A DNA stretch of 64,000 nt. Source: Rhodocollybia butyracea (Eukaryota > Basidiomycota > Agaricomycetes > Agaricales > Omphalotaceae). The notes beneath the pieces were generated by a model, which did no database searches, was not told the origin of the DNA, and worked only from the letters and a program-made list of their open reading frames with translations. The stretch is taken from assembly GCA_015501585.1 (NCBI GenBank), contig JADNRY010000017.1, forward strand, positions 453,887 to 517,886, read 5' to 3'. Both the position numbers and the translations under genes were made by a program. This document shows positions 21,901 to 34,058 of this stretch, piece by piece (position 1 is the first letter of the stretch; each line of letters opens with the position of its first letter).

Positions 21901-22864
21901 CTTCTGCCGGGGCCTCTTCGTCAAGCGCTGGACACACCCCGAGTTCAACTGCTGTGGAAAATGAGCCTCCGAACTGCAAATGTGATGTTCCTGCTGGTAG
22001 ACGAAGCGTTGTAAAGGAAGGCCCGAATCAAGGTCGACCATTCTGGACCTGTGATGAGAAGAGTTGCGATTTTTTCGCTTGGGCGGATCAGCCACTACCT
22101 TCTTCAAATTCTCAAGTATCCTCTATACCGACCAAGCGACCGTTTTCCAACGTGAGCGGCATGTATGTCCTCCTCTATACTTATTCATCGACCTTTAGCA
22201 GGCCGAGTCCTCACGCCAATGTCAGTGTAACCAGCCTGGTTTGAAACTGACATCACGGAAAGAAAATGAAAATCAAGGACGACAATTCTGGCGCTGTGCC
22301 AAAGAAGGTGATGACCGATGTAAATTTTTTGAGTGGGATGATGAACCTGCTGGCGCATCTCGTTCTGGTGGGGGGACAGGGGGAGGACAGAGTCCATGTT
22401 ACAAGGTACTTATAAGTTACTCTACTCACGTAAACTTTCCGCTCACGTTCGAACAAAGTGTAACCAACCCGGACATTGGGCGAAAGGTGCGGTATATAAC
22501 CTTTCTCGGCCATTTATATCGACTGATGTGTGGCGAAGACTGTCCAAGCAGTGCTCCCGCGAGCAAAAAATTGCGCAGCTTTGGGTCTTACGGTGGAAAC
22601 TCGTCTTCTCAGCAAGAGCAAGCCTGTTTCAAATGTGGTACGCCCGGCCATTGGAGTAATGGTATGCTGGGGCCCTATCCATAGATACGAACTACCTTGC
22701 TCACTAAATGGTCAGATTGCACGGCTTCATATAGCAAAAGCAGTCGGGGAAGTTCTTCTAGAGGAAGAAGCCGAGGAGGAGGAAGTCGCGGGGGTCGTGG
22801 TCGTGGTAGAGGAAGGCCTACGAAAACAAAGTCGGGGCTCGGAGTTCCTGCCGGCTTTTTTTGA
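18950..22864 (+). CDS. TOP3: DNA topoisomerase III with GRF and CCHC zinc fingers; one-base frameshift
   Basis: Starts MPKVLCVAEKPSISK, the TOPRIM motif, followed by WTDCDREGEHIGAEI, MLSYGPCQYPTLGFVVARF, the catalytic tyrosine in LSYPRTETDQYDP, and DKNGIGTDATIATHIQTV. A C-terminal extension holds three GRF-type zinc fingers (TYCDCGVP, PNCKCDVP and QCQCNQPG cores) and two CCHC knuckles (CYKCNQPGHWAKDC and CFKCGTPGHWSNDC), ending in an Arg/Gly tail GVPAGFF. It is the type IA enzyme that works with RecQ helicase and Rmi1 to dissolve crossovers. The glycine linker at about 21300-21500 changes frame near 21413-21416: the topoisomerase frame runs into Glu-rich nonsense, while the finger frame has an upstream TAA. 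One extra G would join them. MSHRVLEFNQ (18920) is an alternative in-frame start. Confidence 0.95.
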
Positions 22865-23029
22865 CTACTTGGACTGCGCGCGTCGACCAGACTGTGGTTA
22901 CCCAGCATACTTATCTTGCTTGATTCTTCTGACAATTCAAATGTATATTATCAATTTTGTATAAAATTTCACATTGGATATCTGTGAACTTAGCTCTTAA
23001 AAACGTTTGTTACAAGAACATACTAAGTC

Positions 23030-25459
23030 TTACCGGAAGAGAGGACTTTGATCGCCCAAGTTCTTCCATTCTCCCTTCTGTTCGATAGTCAATTCTTGAC
23101 TTTCGCATTGTCGGGATTTGCGTTGATTGCTTCGCTTGGCGTCCCACATCATAAAGGCAGTTAAAAGGATTCTAATGGGCGTTGGATAAACAGGTCATGA
23201 ACGGCAGAAATGGACTGACGTTGAGACCAAACATCCTATGTTGATAATATATCCGATACGAAAGCTACCAGGATGGATATATACAAAAGAGGCCAGCACC
23301 CTAGAATATATTTAGAGAACCCAGTTGAGTAGAGTGGTAAGACTTACCCTCCAAGATTGCCTACACCGTTTATCATAGCGATTGACACCGCTATAAAGAA
23401 CGAGTCGTAAATAAACTGTACAATGGGCGAAGATGTAACAGAGACCTCTTTTCGTTTCCCCACCGAAAGCAGTACTAAAAAGTGTGCAAAACACTGCATC
23501 CGCTGAGAAAACACCTGACGTGGCGAAAAACATCGCGATGTAACATAGCGTAGAAGAGCTGCTACTTAGCAAGATGATAAATCCTATGATACCGATTGAT
23601 GCTGCGACTATGACGAAAGGTGTCCTCAGGAGCAGTCTATCGGACAGGTATGCGTTGATGAGGGTGCATACGCAGGCAAGTGCATACGGCGGAGTACTAA
23701 AAAGTTGTGCGTCCACAGCCTTATAGCCAAGTTCGTGCACTAGTGTCGGAAGAAAAAGCGCGAGAGAATACAACGGGATCATAATCCTGTTGTTGTATGG
23801 TAAGATTCGTCCACAGAACATCAAGCGACTAACCCAAGAAAAGATATACTATAGAGATAAATCCTGTAGTCTTTGAACGCATCCCAGATGAATTTTCTGT
23901 CGAGGTCTGTCGCAATCTCGGCGGCGTCTAGCGTGATTGCCCTCTGGAGGTAATCTTTTTCGGATATGGAAAGAAACTTTGCATTTTGAATACTCTGTGA
24001 TTCGTCAATCAAAAGTATCGTACCATGGGCCATAATAAGCTCACATCGTGTATGAAGAACGGTGCAACAAGGCCGACAAGGACGGTCACTAAAATGCGGC
24101 TACTTTAGGACAAAACCTGTGAGTTTTCAGCCGACGCAGGCAAGACGCACCTATCCCCTCAAGGCCGAACTGAAAGTGAATGTTACGACGAACTGGAAAA
24201 CAAATTATATACTCACTATCCATTGCCAACCGTGGAGCCCACCCAGTTTATCCATGCGTTCGATGCCATATCTGCGAAAATCTGAGGACTGACGGTGCAT
24301 GAACCAAAGTTGTACAACTCACGCCAAAAGACCACTAAACGCTCCTGAATATAGCACCAAGAAGTCAATAGTTTTTGGTGAGGAAGAAGTATAGCTTACC
24401 GGCTAGGACAACGGCACTGATAAACAATCCAACTCGCCAAGCAAGATATCGGCGAGGGTACCACGTTGAAAGGTAAAATAAAATCTATGGGACGAATGAC
24501 ATGAACCGAACACCCAAGGAGGAGATATGTCTACTAACTCCAGGGGACAATGCACTTTCAGCCAAGCCAACGAAAAAAACGCGTTCTAGTTGAGCGCAGT
24601 CTTTAGCATTCCAAACCGTTGTCCGTTTGCTTTGCCGGTACTCACATCAACAAGCTTTTGAACGAATCACAGAGGCACATAAGTGTCACGACAATTCCTA
24701 GTAGGTACAGTGAGCTTTCTAAAACCGAGAATGGTGAGCAAGTCCTATAGCACGAACCCCAAGCTACTGTGACAGAAGCAACTAAAAGTGTGTTTAGAGC
24801 ATGCTTTCCCAAATGGCAAGTTAAAAGGACTTACGCCACCTCGACGGTCGAGCCACCTTCAGCATGATGTTTCTGGGTACGTTATTAGCCATGGAAGGTC
24901 GTAAGTCAAGTCACTCACGCAGGAACTTCGCCAAAGCAATACGGAATCTCATCGTATCTAGGGCCTCAGCTGCAGAAATTTGACCAACGTTGAAACTCTT
25001 ACAAAAAAGACCGCCGAAATCTACAATATTCAGGATGTTACTCGAGTATGTTGAAGTGAAACGTACAATATTGTAACGAAGGCCTGTCAAATTCGCATCC
25101 TCGACCATGCCTACATAAAAGTCGATAAATGGGAAATGAGTTGATAAAAAAAAGTGAGCATGCCTAATATCTTCGCGTTGCCTGCGAAATAGACCCGCTC
25201 GGTCAAGGAAGATATCTTCGAAGGGAGCAATAACATACCGACGTTCCCTCGATCTCTGAAATAGAGGTCTAAGTCTTGAACACAATCTGAGAAAGCAGGA
25301 CATTGGGAAAACTCACAAAAATGCGAGTAGATAAAGCAAAATGACGATTGGCATCAAGTGAAAATCTAGCTTGCGAAGCACTCTCCGAAGCTCAAACTCA
25401 TCCATGGGTCTTTTCTCTGGGTCAAGGAGCTTCAGTTCGCCAGTTTGTACACGAGACAT
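23030..25459 (-). CDS. MFS transporter, Dal5-like (allantoate/anion:cation symporter) family
   Basis: Starts MSRVQTGELKLLDPEKRP, then RRVLRKLDFHLMPIVILLYLLAFLDRGNVGNAKI, the first helix and DRxN motif. AGMVEDANLTGLRYNI, LARPSRW-type KVARPSRW, FVGLAESALSPG and LSTWYPRRYLAWRVGLFISAVVLAG follow in order. A cytoplasmic loop with FLSISEKDYLQRAI precedes the second six helices, ending at GDQSPLFR. This order is typical of fungal Dal5-type permeases for organic anions, vitamins or small peptides; the substrate cannot be told. About a dozen exons are required, including an 18-base one. One intron (25163-25111) starts GCATGC, with no GT available nearby. The plain 3' flank meets the TOP3 3' flank. Confidence 0.85.
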
Positions 25460-25697
25460 TTTCGTCAAGCAAAAGAGAAGATGAAACGAAGTATTTATAC
25501 GAGCCTTGACTATGACGCGTGACGACGCGCAGGTTATCTACCCAAGTCGCTCCGAAACCCGGTGGCCTGAGTGGCTTCTAGATTGGAAGCTGCTTACGGC
25601 GATGCTTATCAAGAGCGCACTACGCACGAGAACTCCAGACAAGTTTTGAAAGTATTGTGGTACATTGCTTTTTCAATGTTCATGATGATATATGGGT

Positions 25698-26349
25698 TCA
25701 AGCTAGGGATACATTTACAACTCCGCCATGCTTCATTAGTCGGCTGTATGGGCAAAACTGTGGATAGGATAGGATTCAGTGCGACATTTAGCCAAGAACT
25801 AACCAAGCCAGTCTACCTCATGGCCTGCCTTAAGCAGTTCCTCATCAATTCCTTCAACTTTCATGTCGACTGCGATACCAAACCCAGGCATTCCTTCGGG
25901 TTCTCCAATATGAACGCTGGCATGAACTTTGGCGTTTTTCGCCATATCTGATTTACCCATTCCCTTTGCTACGGCTTGGATAGCCCCCAAAAGACAAGCT
26001 GATGATTTGGCGTTGTAATGATATGAATTATACTTGAAGTCAAAAACAGACCTGAATAGCCCATCGCAAACAATTGTTCTGGATTCTGTCCTTGGCCTGA
26101 TCCTCCCATCTCCTTAGGCGAAGCGAGCTTGAGATCTAGCCCATTGGAGCTGACTTCTCCGTTTCTTCCTGCCCCTTTAGCAACCGCGTGCGCTGTATAC
26201 TTGAGAGAAGCAATTAATATAGTTATTTACTCCCGTCAGAATACTGAAGCAACCTTATGGTCCTTGAGGGTGACTAGAGTTCTGGAAGGAGCTTTAAAGG
26301 ATGTGTTGATGAAAACACGAGAGCTTTTCATGACATTGCGAGCGAACAT
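25698..26349 (-). CDS. Ohr/OsmC-family organic hydroperoxide reductase, probably mitochondrial
   Basis: Three exons encode a protein starting MFARNVMKSSRVFINTSF, a basic, hydroxylated presequence that suggests mitochondrial import. YTAHAVAKGAGRNGEV, KEMGGSGQGQNPEQLFAMGYS, ACLLGAIQAVAKG, VHIGEPEGMPGFGIAVDMKV and HEFCPYSRLMKHGGVVNVSLA follow. The two reactive cysteines of Ohr proteins, in ACLLGA and EFCPYS, are both present. The family reduces organic and lipid hydroperoxides using a lipoyl protein. A longer ORF upstream of the chosen ATG is in frame but lacks family similarity, so the start is placed at 26349. The gene lies upstream of the MFS transporter on the same strand, 238 bases away. 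Confidence 0.92.
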
Positions 26350-26482
26350 GATGGAACAAGGTGAAACACGGGCGTCAATTCGCCAATAATAACATGAGGA
26401 AGATAAGATAACATTTTTTATCAGAGTGGCCAACCATTGAACCGATAGATTTAAGACAACTAAAATACAACAAGACAAGAAA

Positions 26483-29400
26483 CTAGAATCCGCTCGTCGT
26501 AACCCTCAATTGTTCTAGTTTTTTAAGTACTTCACCTACAGTTCGGTCAAGCTCACCAGCTATCGCGCTTTGCTTCGGCCCTGGTAACCTCGCAAACGTC
26601 TCGCAAAGATCACCATCGACAACAGCCTTGACCGGAGTGTAATATCCTCTCCAACTCAACTGATCTCTCCCAACTAAACTACTTTGCTCCGTCCGCATGT
26701 GTTGCTCCAACAGTGATATGAAGTCGACATCTTCTTTGGAGACAAACGGTACAAGAATGCCAATTGTGCCATGTAACCCTGTGTACAGCAAGATCTCCCG
26801 TCCGCCAGCCACCATTGCGACTTTGTGGATGGAAGTTATGAGGTCTCCGACGTGGAATGTAGCTATCATCTTGGTTTTATGGGGAGCTCCCATCAGTATT
26901 CCTTTTTCGTGTAAGATACCGGCGCCTGTAGGGTCGTCATCGACTTGCTCCGACTCCTTGGAGTCCAGCCGATTGACGATGATGTTTCCAAACCTATCCC
27001 CGATAGCCACGGTGTTATAGTCTACCATTGCCATGGCGCTGACCCATCTCGGCTGAGAGTCGTCAGCAAACACAAGTAAACGGTTTTCGGGGGCTTTGTA
27101 TGCAGCGAACGAGACAGATTCTTGCATTTCGCCCACGATAATCCTTGAACCCTGTGTACTGAGTGCGACAATCGCAGAGCCAAATGTCTGGCGGCGTGCA
27201 TAAACAAACTACTCGCGTGATACGTATCGGCAAGCTCACCTTGTTCTCCACTTTTCGAAGCAGCTTCTTCTTCCCGATATCGTAGATCCGGAGAGCCTTT
27301 CCAACACCTGCGACAAGTCGTCCCTGGAATGCCAAGAGTGCTAGTGGGACATCGTCTGTTTCAGTCTAGAGCAGGGAGTGAGCATATAGTACAATCGAAG
27401 CCATTTTTGTCTTACCTTGTGCAGCAGCTCCAAACCCCTGCCCTCATCGGTGAATTTGTACGTCCTCAAAAAGCCGCTGGAGCAAGAACGTGGGGAGACC
27501 GTTGTATCTGCTGCGGTACCAACAACCAGATGAAGCTCTCCACCTCGCACGGAAAACGAAACTACCGCTAGAGAGAAAGCAGCTTCGTTGCAATCTAAAG
27601 GAATATAGGCCACGGTTTCTGCCTAATAAAATTGTAGTAAGTATAGCGAGGCGACCGCAGTCAAATTGACCCACCTTCGCAGGATCCACGATCCTGATAG
27701 CAGATCCCCATGTACCAGCAGGAGCCTTCGGCCGACCGAATACTTCCGCAGGCAGGTCAATAACTTCCTGGTCAATTTTTTTACCTTGCTGGCGCTGAAT
27801 AACAAGCCAATTATCATACAATGCTATCAATAAAATCGCCCGGAACAACGCACAAGTTCAGCCAGTCTCTTTTCTGCTGCATCCTCGCCCAGTACGCGGT
27901 GGTCTCCTTCGACAATATAGAAGTACGGACCATGCGCGATAAACTTTCGAGGAGTATATGATAGCGGTATAGAATCTTGTTTAAGCTGAGTCCCTAGTTT
28001 TGGTATCTGGAAAATACGGAGGGTACTTCCAGTAATTCCAATAAGACCTTCTGGGCTGAGCTCAGCTGAGAAACTCCAGGCAAAATCAAAGCTCTCGAAG
28101 ATCAGCGGTGTAAAGTGCATGAGGTTTTGGTGGGTGTAGTTGAGCCATGATCGTGATGAGAGTGCGAGTATTGCCGGGTTGTGTTGAATCTGTACGCGGA
28201 TGAGCTTGACTGGCCTCGTTCCAAGGAAACTGTTTGCGGTTTGTCAGAACACTATGTAAAGAGAGACCAGGACGGGGGAATACCGTGTACGAGTGTCGGT
28301 CAGCTGGCCATTGATGGGATCCAGGACTGTCCGCAATAAAACCCCATTTTGCAGGCCTATGTTGACGAATAGGGTAGGTTGGGTTTTGTTGATACTGGCA
28401 TCCAGCATTTCCGCAATACAAATAGAAGATGGAGGCGCCGTTAATGCTTGGAGACTTATTGTTTCCAGAGTGCTCTCAGGATCCAGAGAAATGACTCGAA
28501 CAGTCTGGTCTTCACATCCGACGGCCTGAGTTTGACAATCAGCCCAAGTAGAGAAATCTAAACGAAACAAACGTACTAAAAATGGTGTCCTCTGTCGACC
28601 CTCTGGAACCTCTGCCATGCTCAATGCCAATACCGTACTACCCATCGCCTTCCGATCTTGATACTCATTCAACTGTCCCTCCAAGTCCAGCTCAAAATAC
28701 ACCAACTCAGCGGAACTCAAAGCGACGACAACCTGTCGCTTGTTCGTCGTCGCGTTAACGATACTCTTCCCTGGCGGTGCTTTCCATTCGGTGACATGCC
28801 CATTGGACAAGACATGCCGAATGCCTTCTGGATGCACCTGAAGAAGTGCATCGCTGCCAATTTGCTGGACGGCTAGGGTGCGAGCAGAAGATAGGAAGCC
28901 GGTGTCTTGAACTTCTTCAATAGTTTCGCCAATTGAGAGAACTAGAGTACCGTTGACGAAGGAAAGGATGATGTACGAATCATAAGGATCTGGAAGAGCT
29001 GCGTTAGATTTCATCATGAGTCATAGTAGATCAACTCACCATCTTCTTTCTTTTTCGTCGTCCAGACAGCATTTGGTATACCTGGTAGATCGGAACTGAC
29101 CGACTCTTCGACCTCCAATCCATGTCGAAGCGTCCGTAATGAACTCCTCGAGCCGCGGCCACACGCCGCGAATATTTGGGGTGTATCAGAGTTCGGAAGG
29201 ATATTCAACACCTTGGAATCCAGGATAGGATCTAACGATTCGATTTCATCAGCAAGTGCAAGATTCTCAAGAGGACGAGGACGGAAATATTCGTGCGGTA
29301 GAGGAGAAGTCGGGTCTGCCATGCCGAAAGAACGGTATGATGTCGAACTAAATTCAGGCTCGTCATCGTCATCACCAAGTTTTCTGGAACTGATAGAAAT

Positions 29401-30650
29401 AACTGAGAAAGAATTGTATGAGCACGTAGAAGAGAGTCAGTAGTAACAGTTGCACTTACTGATTCGAGAACTCGGAAGCAACAAAAAGGAAACCAGATTT
29501 AAGAATACAGAGACTGGACGCAACAGGTACAGTGTCAAAATACTTGATTTTTAGAGACTTCACTTCTTCGTCTTCGTGCTCGATGGTAACCTTGAATAGG
29601 TCACCGTCTTCGTTCTGAACCAAGAAGAAGAAGGCGCCCTAGAAGAGCGCATCAGTTGCACAAAAATTCTACAGGGTCGGAACCACATACCTTCATTTTG
29701 TGCATCACAGCCGACACAATAAGCACCCCTCGGTCTCTCTTGTCCAAAGGATGTTTCCGGCGTGGAATAGGGATACGATGCTGGGGTGCATCCATATGTC
29801 GATAGATGATATGGTCCTCGCAACAAACAAGAACACCAGAAGGTCCGTCAAAGCGATCCGAAGACGCCAACTGCCCACCAGGTACTTGTAGCAGAAGATT
29901 TGCTCGTCGATCCGTGGGCTCGCTCCATTTCCTAACGACGTGATTCAGACCTAGATCCAGCTCATAGTAAGTCAACATCTTCTCCGCATTTTTGAATGCT
30001 TCCCCGATGGATCCTGGTCAGACTCGGTATAATCAACCTCCAGCGCGGCAAATGTCGGATTTTCGAAACCGACATCGAGTCCGACGATGTGGTGAATGAT
30101 GGCGCCATTTTTGTGAGCCTCGAGTGGAGAAGATATGGTGAGGTTGGCGGCAGCATCTCTGTTCAGAATATATACCAATTTGGATTTTTCCATGGCAGAG
30201 ATCATGACGCTACGGCCCTTGGGATCCACTGCGAGATATTGACCTGGGACAATTCTGCGCGCGCCAGACTTTCCAAACGTTTCTTGGTGCAGTTTGACGA
30301 AAGAACTTGTTTTGGGATCATAATCCAGAATAATAATGCGACCAGAGTCTGATCCTACGATGGCGTAGTCTAAGAAAAAAAATAAGATGTGGACAAAAGA
30401 CATACACGTACAGAGCGCGCTCACCCTTGGTACCGCCAGTCAACCGAAAAGAGGCAAGAGAACGAATGGAGCCGAAGACATCTGTGGAAATGATTGTCGC
30501 AACTTTTCCTGTCTGAGGATCTGGCCGCAAAAGCTCCAGCCTGGTTCCATGCGAAGCAATAATTTCCTGCTGTCGGACACCAGAAAAGTTGCCTACAACG
30601 GCCTGCGTAATAGCTGTTGGCGGCTGCAGAGTAAGGTTGTACAGGTGCAT
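26483..30650 (-). CDS. RSE1: Pre-mRNA splicing factor RSE1 (SF3b130/SAP130); one-base frameshift
   Basis: The first exon starts [20 protein letters not shown] and carries [20 protein letters not shown]. Then come [92 protein letters not shown], and the CPSF_A part with [25 protein letters not shown]-type [25 protein letters not shown] and [16 protein letters not shown]. Length is about 1200 residues, as in other fungi. The protein is the three-propeller scaffold of the U2 snRNP SF3b complex. Between DQDPSG and [10 protein letters not shown] the frame breaks at a CGGGGAAG run (plus-strand CCCC at 30002-30005); one added G restores it. Since the gene is essential, a sequencing error is likely. 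Fragments are duplicated at 38.5-39.3 kb. Confidence 0.96.
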
Positions 30651-30792
30651 GATGTTCGCTGGTCAATTAAGACTGCGAAGTTATACAGCCAGAAAGCTGG
30701 CTTTGCGATTGGAGTTGGAAGAGAGCCGTAAAACTAGTGGGCGCTTAGTGCGACTTAGGCGCTTGTTCTTTTCTCGCGTTTCTACTCCAAAC
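30651..30792. promoter_or_regulatory. Short divergent promoter of RSE1 and the serine-rich unknown gene
   Basis: 142 bases lie between the RSE1 ATG (minus, 30650) and the ATG at 30793 (plus). The segment closest to the plus-strand gene (GGCGCTTGTTCTTTTC) is recognisable in the partial copies at about 39305 and 46630, so the promoter was carried along in the duplications. Confidence 0.45.
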
Positions 30793-33028
30793 ATGAAATT
30801 CTTTCTTCTACGCCGGTTCTCACACCTTATTCACCGCAGAACAAGATCCGACTCTGCTCTACAAGGGATCTATTTCAACAATACGAATGTGCCACAGTCT
30901 CTCTCGTTGGGCGACTTACAACAACTCGGAGATTTCTCTAGATACCCAAACATGACTCTGTCTACTTCTCCCCTTCCTTCATCTCCAGATGCCCCTTTGT
31001 TACTCTCACAAACTCACCATCATCCCGTATTGACCCTCTTTTGCTTCGACGAACATATAAACAATCTTCGAAAAGAAAACGCCGAAATGGAATTGGCTCA
31101 CCAATATCTGAAGTCGCATCTAGAACTCAAAATAGCCGAACTTGAATCGTACAAGAGCCATTTCGCTTTCGAAAATACCTTGACCAGTAACTTGGCTCAG
31201 ATCATTGACACGTCCGAGAAGGAGCTTTACTTTTTAGGAATCGATATCAACCGGGTGGACGACTACTATCTTCTTCTTCTCAATACCAAAATATGTGGAA
31301 CCGTTTTCCATCGTACTCGTGCAGCAATTGCGACTGGGTTTGCCTTCACCGACGCTATTGTAGATGCCATTCGAGAGGTCGCCGAAATTCCCCATAGTCC
31401 TTGGTCCACCTTGATTCCCCCAGTAATTGGAGAACGCTCGCCGGATCACTACAGTTCCGCCCTTAGCATCACGCTCAAGACGCGATCTGATCTTCGCTGT
31501 GCTAAGAATCTCGCACAGTTCTGGAAATTTACCGCACAAGATGATGGAGTACATGGAGATATTATCACGCCCTCTGCGTCTAATCTTTCTGAGGTGCAGG
31601 AGGTACTTTCGTTACAACGACAAAAGGCTGTTGATGATCTGTGGTCAAAGTTGAGGAGCGGAGAGCTTCCTCTTCGAAGTACCGTCGTGAAACAAGCTCG
31701 AGAGGATGATACCGTTGAGGCGCTTGCTTCTGCTCATCCATCTATAGCCGATACAGAAACACATTTCCTACATGCACCCACGCCTTCCGCCATCAATGCC
31801 AGTGCGTTATTCATATCTGCGATCTCCGAACCGGAGTTGACAGCGTCGGCTGCTGCGAGCATTATAACTGTTAATAATGTGATTAGTTTATAGATGACCA
31901 TTCCGGCCCCGCTGAATTTGTCTCTAGGCATCAATCGTACTCTCCACCTCGGAGGGCTCATTGTCGACTGTGCCGTCTTCTGGTACTAGTTCTATGTCGG
32001 GCTCGTTGGGATCAACGACAGAAGAAAACGATGCCACCTCGCCTCTTCCTCGACTGTCTCTATTCTCTTCTGACTTTTGGGCAGCCCATAATTCCGCCGC
32101 AGGTAGTTCAACTGCTCAAAGTAGTACAAGCGAATCTGGAAGCGGCGATTTCAACACGGAAGATGCCCTGCAGTCCCTGGAGATGATCTACCATCGCTTC
32201 AACAATATGAAGCTTGATACTATTCAAGAAGCTAGTCCCACATGCTCCACCGTACCAGCTACTTCTGTGATACCCCCTCATTCAGACGCCGACGAGTCAA
32301 GTTCCGCGTCGGACGCCGATTTTGTCTTTGTGTCTATTCCGGCTCGCCCAGAAACACCATCACCAAAACAACGGAACTCTATCCTCCAGAATCTCAATCT
32401 CGCGTCTAAAATTACCCGACGACTGTCGATCTCACTCTCTCCGCCTTCTAAGTTTGGATCTAGGTCTCAGCTTCCGGTCAAGACCACCCCAAGGAAAGTC
32501 CCCGCATCTGTGACGCCCGATAGAAAAGGCGACTTGACGACGTCCGTTCACACTCCTACACGAATCCAGTCTATCCCGAAACGAAAGAGAGCAGCTAGCA
32601 AAATCTCAGACGTTCGTCCTACTTTGCCGGCTGACAAACGCGGTCGAGCAGCAACATCTCCCTCGTCGCTCTCCAGACCGACAATATCTTCGCTGCTCAA
32701 ACAGTCAGCAGCTACTCCACCTCCGCATGTAACTGCTGCAGGTGCCAAGAAGGGTAATACTCCGATATCTACATCATCTTTTCGACCTCGAGCAGACTCT
32801 GTATCATCAATGACGACCCGCTGGGTCACACCCTTACTAGTAGGTCCAGCTGCGACTTCACTGTCTCCAACGAAGATATCTCGGACTCAAGTTTCGCCAC
32901 TGCAGCACAAACGCCCGCCTCTGCCGACGAAGATTCTGACCAAAGGAAAAGAGAACAAGGAGAGCAAGGAAGATGCAACTACAAGGAACAGGGGAAAGGC
33001 TAAATCCAATTTTGAGGTTGTGGCATGA
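30793..33028 (+). CDS. Unknown serine-rich protein (parent of two duplicated copies)
   Basis: Two exons (30793-31878, 31928-33028) join in phase to about 728 residues. The N-terminus is MKFFLLRRFSHLIHRRTRS, basic and hydrophobic. Residues about 90-160 form a likely coiled coil (INNLRKENAEMELAHQYLKS, then LELKIAELESYKSHFAFEN). The middle is mixed alpha with DLWSKLRSGELP. The second exon is a long disordered Ser/Thr/Pro-rich region with basic clusters (KITRRLSISLSPPSKFG, IPKRKRAASKI), ending KAKSNFEVVA. The two ORFs look separate only because the second has no ATG at its start; the GT-AG intron joins them without a stop. I know of no domain. It is divergent to RSE1. Decayed copies lie at 39.3-40.6 and 46.6-48.2 kb. 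Confidence 0.72.
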
Positions 33029-33501
33029 CTAAGTTGATGCAGCGAAGAAAATATTCGCTAACATAGATTTTTTTTAAATTTTTTCTCGATTTTTTCTCGT
33101 CGTACAATACTATGTCTTGATTTAGAAATGTTCGAACTCTTGCCTTGCCAAATCTCTTCAACCTGGAGGTCAACCCCACCTGGGACATAGTTGTCCCTGT
33201 TCTGTGATGCGGATGTACAGGGTGGACACAATTGATTCTACAGAAAACAGGGCGAGCAGCAATGTACTTGGTTTTGTCTTGGAGCTCTATGCATTGGAAA
33301 TTAATGACAGCGTATAATGGGGGTTTGCGGTATGGCCTCGAAACCTCATGTACTTCATTAACCTCTGTCTAAGAAGTGACGAAGGGAGGAAGATCTGATT
33401 TGGAAACGGCTCACTTGCCTTGCAGTTGGCGACTAGGCTTTCTTCATAAAGTTAAGTATCTTTATCCAGGGTTCCTGGTCAGGCCAACGCGATAGGTAAG
33501 T

Positions 33502-33903
33502 TCTGAAACCAATAAGTACTAATCCTCAGAAGCGTACGAAGTACAAACGACTTGTATTCAAATAGATATCTACCTGTGAAACCAATAAGTACTGATCTAC
33601 GTGTGTAAGAGTAAGTACTAGCTCCACGAAGACATGAATAAATAAACTTACCCTCAGAAGCGTACGAAGTACAAACGACTGAGGGAAAAGGACAACTTGC
33701 CCTGTATATAGATAAATACACAAAACTGCCAAGTAGATACTAAGCACTCAGATAAACGAAAAGGAAAGGATAAATAGAATATAAGAGGAGAAATATCGGA
33801 GCCCCCTGGGGGGTAAACCTATCCTACATTGAAACGCGTCCCATCTCCTTCGGACGCCGATAGCGGGGGGCGGGACTCCTTGGCATGAGTTCCTCCTTCG
33901 ACA
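33502..33903 (-). mobile_element. Solo LTR of a copia-type retrotransposon with TAAGT target duplication
   Basis: The insert is flanked by TAAGT on both sides (33497-33501 and 33904-33908). Read on the minus strand it starts TGTCGAAGGAGGAAC and ends TTGGTTTCAGA. It contains two copies of a CCTCAG...CTGAGG hairpin like those in the LTR before the copia gag at 41 kb. The equivalent place in the paralogous copy (TAAGT at 48671-48675) is an uninterrupted empty site, which proves this insertion post-dates the duplication. Confidence 0.85.
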
Positions 33904-34058
33904 TAAGTGATCACCGAAACAATACTTATCAGTACTACTCCTGCCAGGCTGCTTTTGAAGCTACAGTATGTGCATACACCTCTAACCCTGCTTGCATGCT
34001 GCTACTTATAATTCTCCTGTTTGACCAATAACATCAGCTGGAGTGCCTTCCAACCTAT

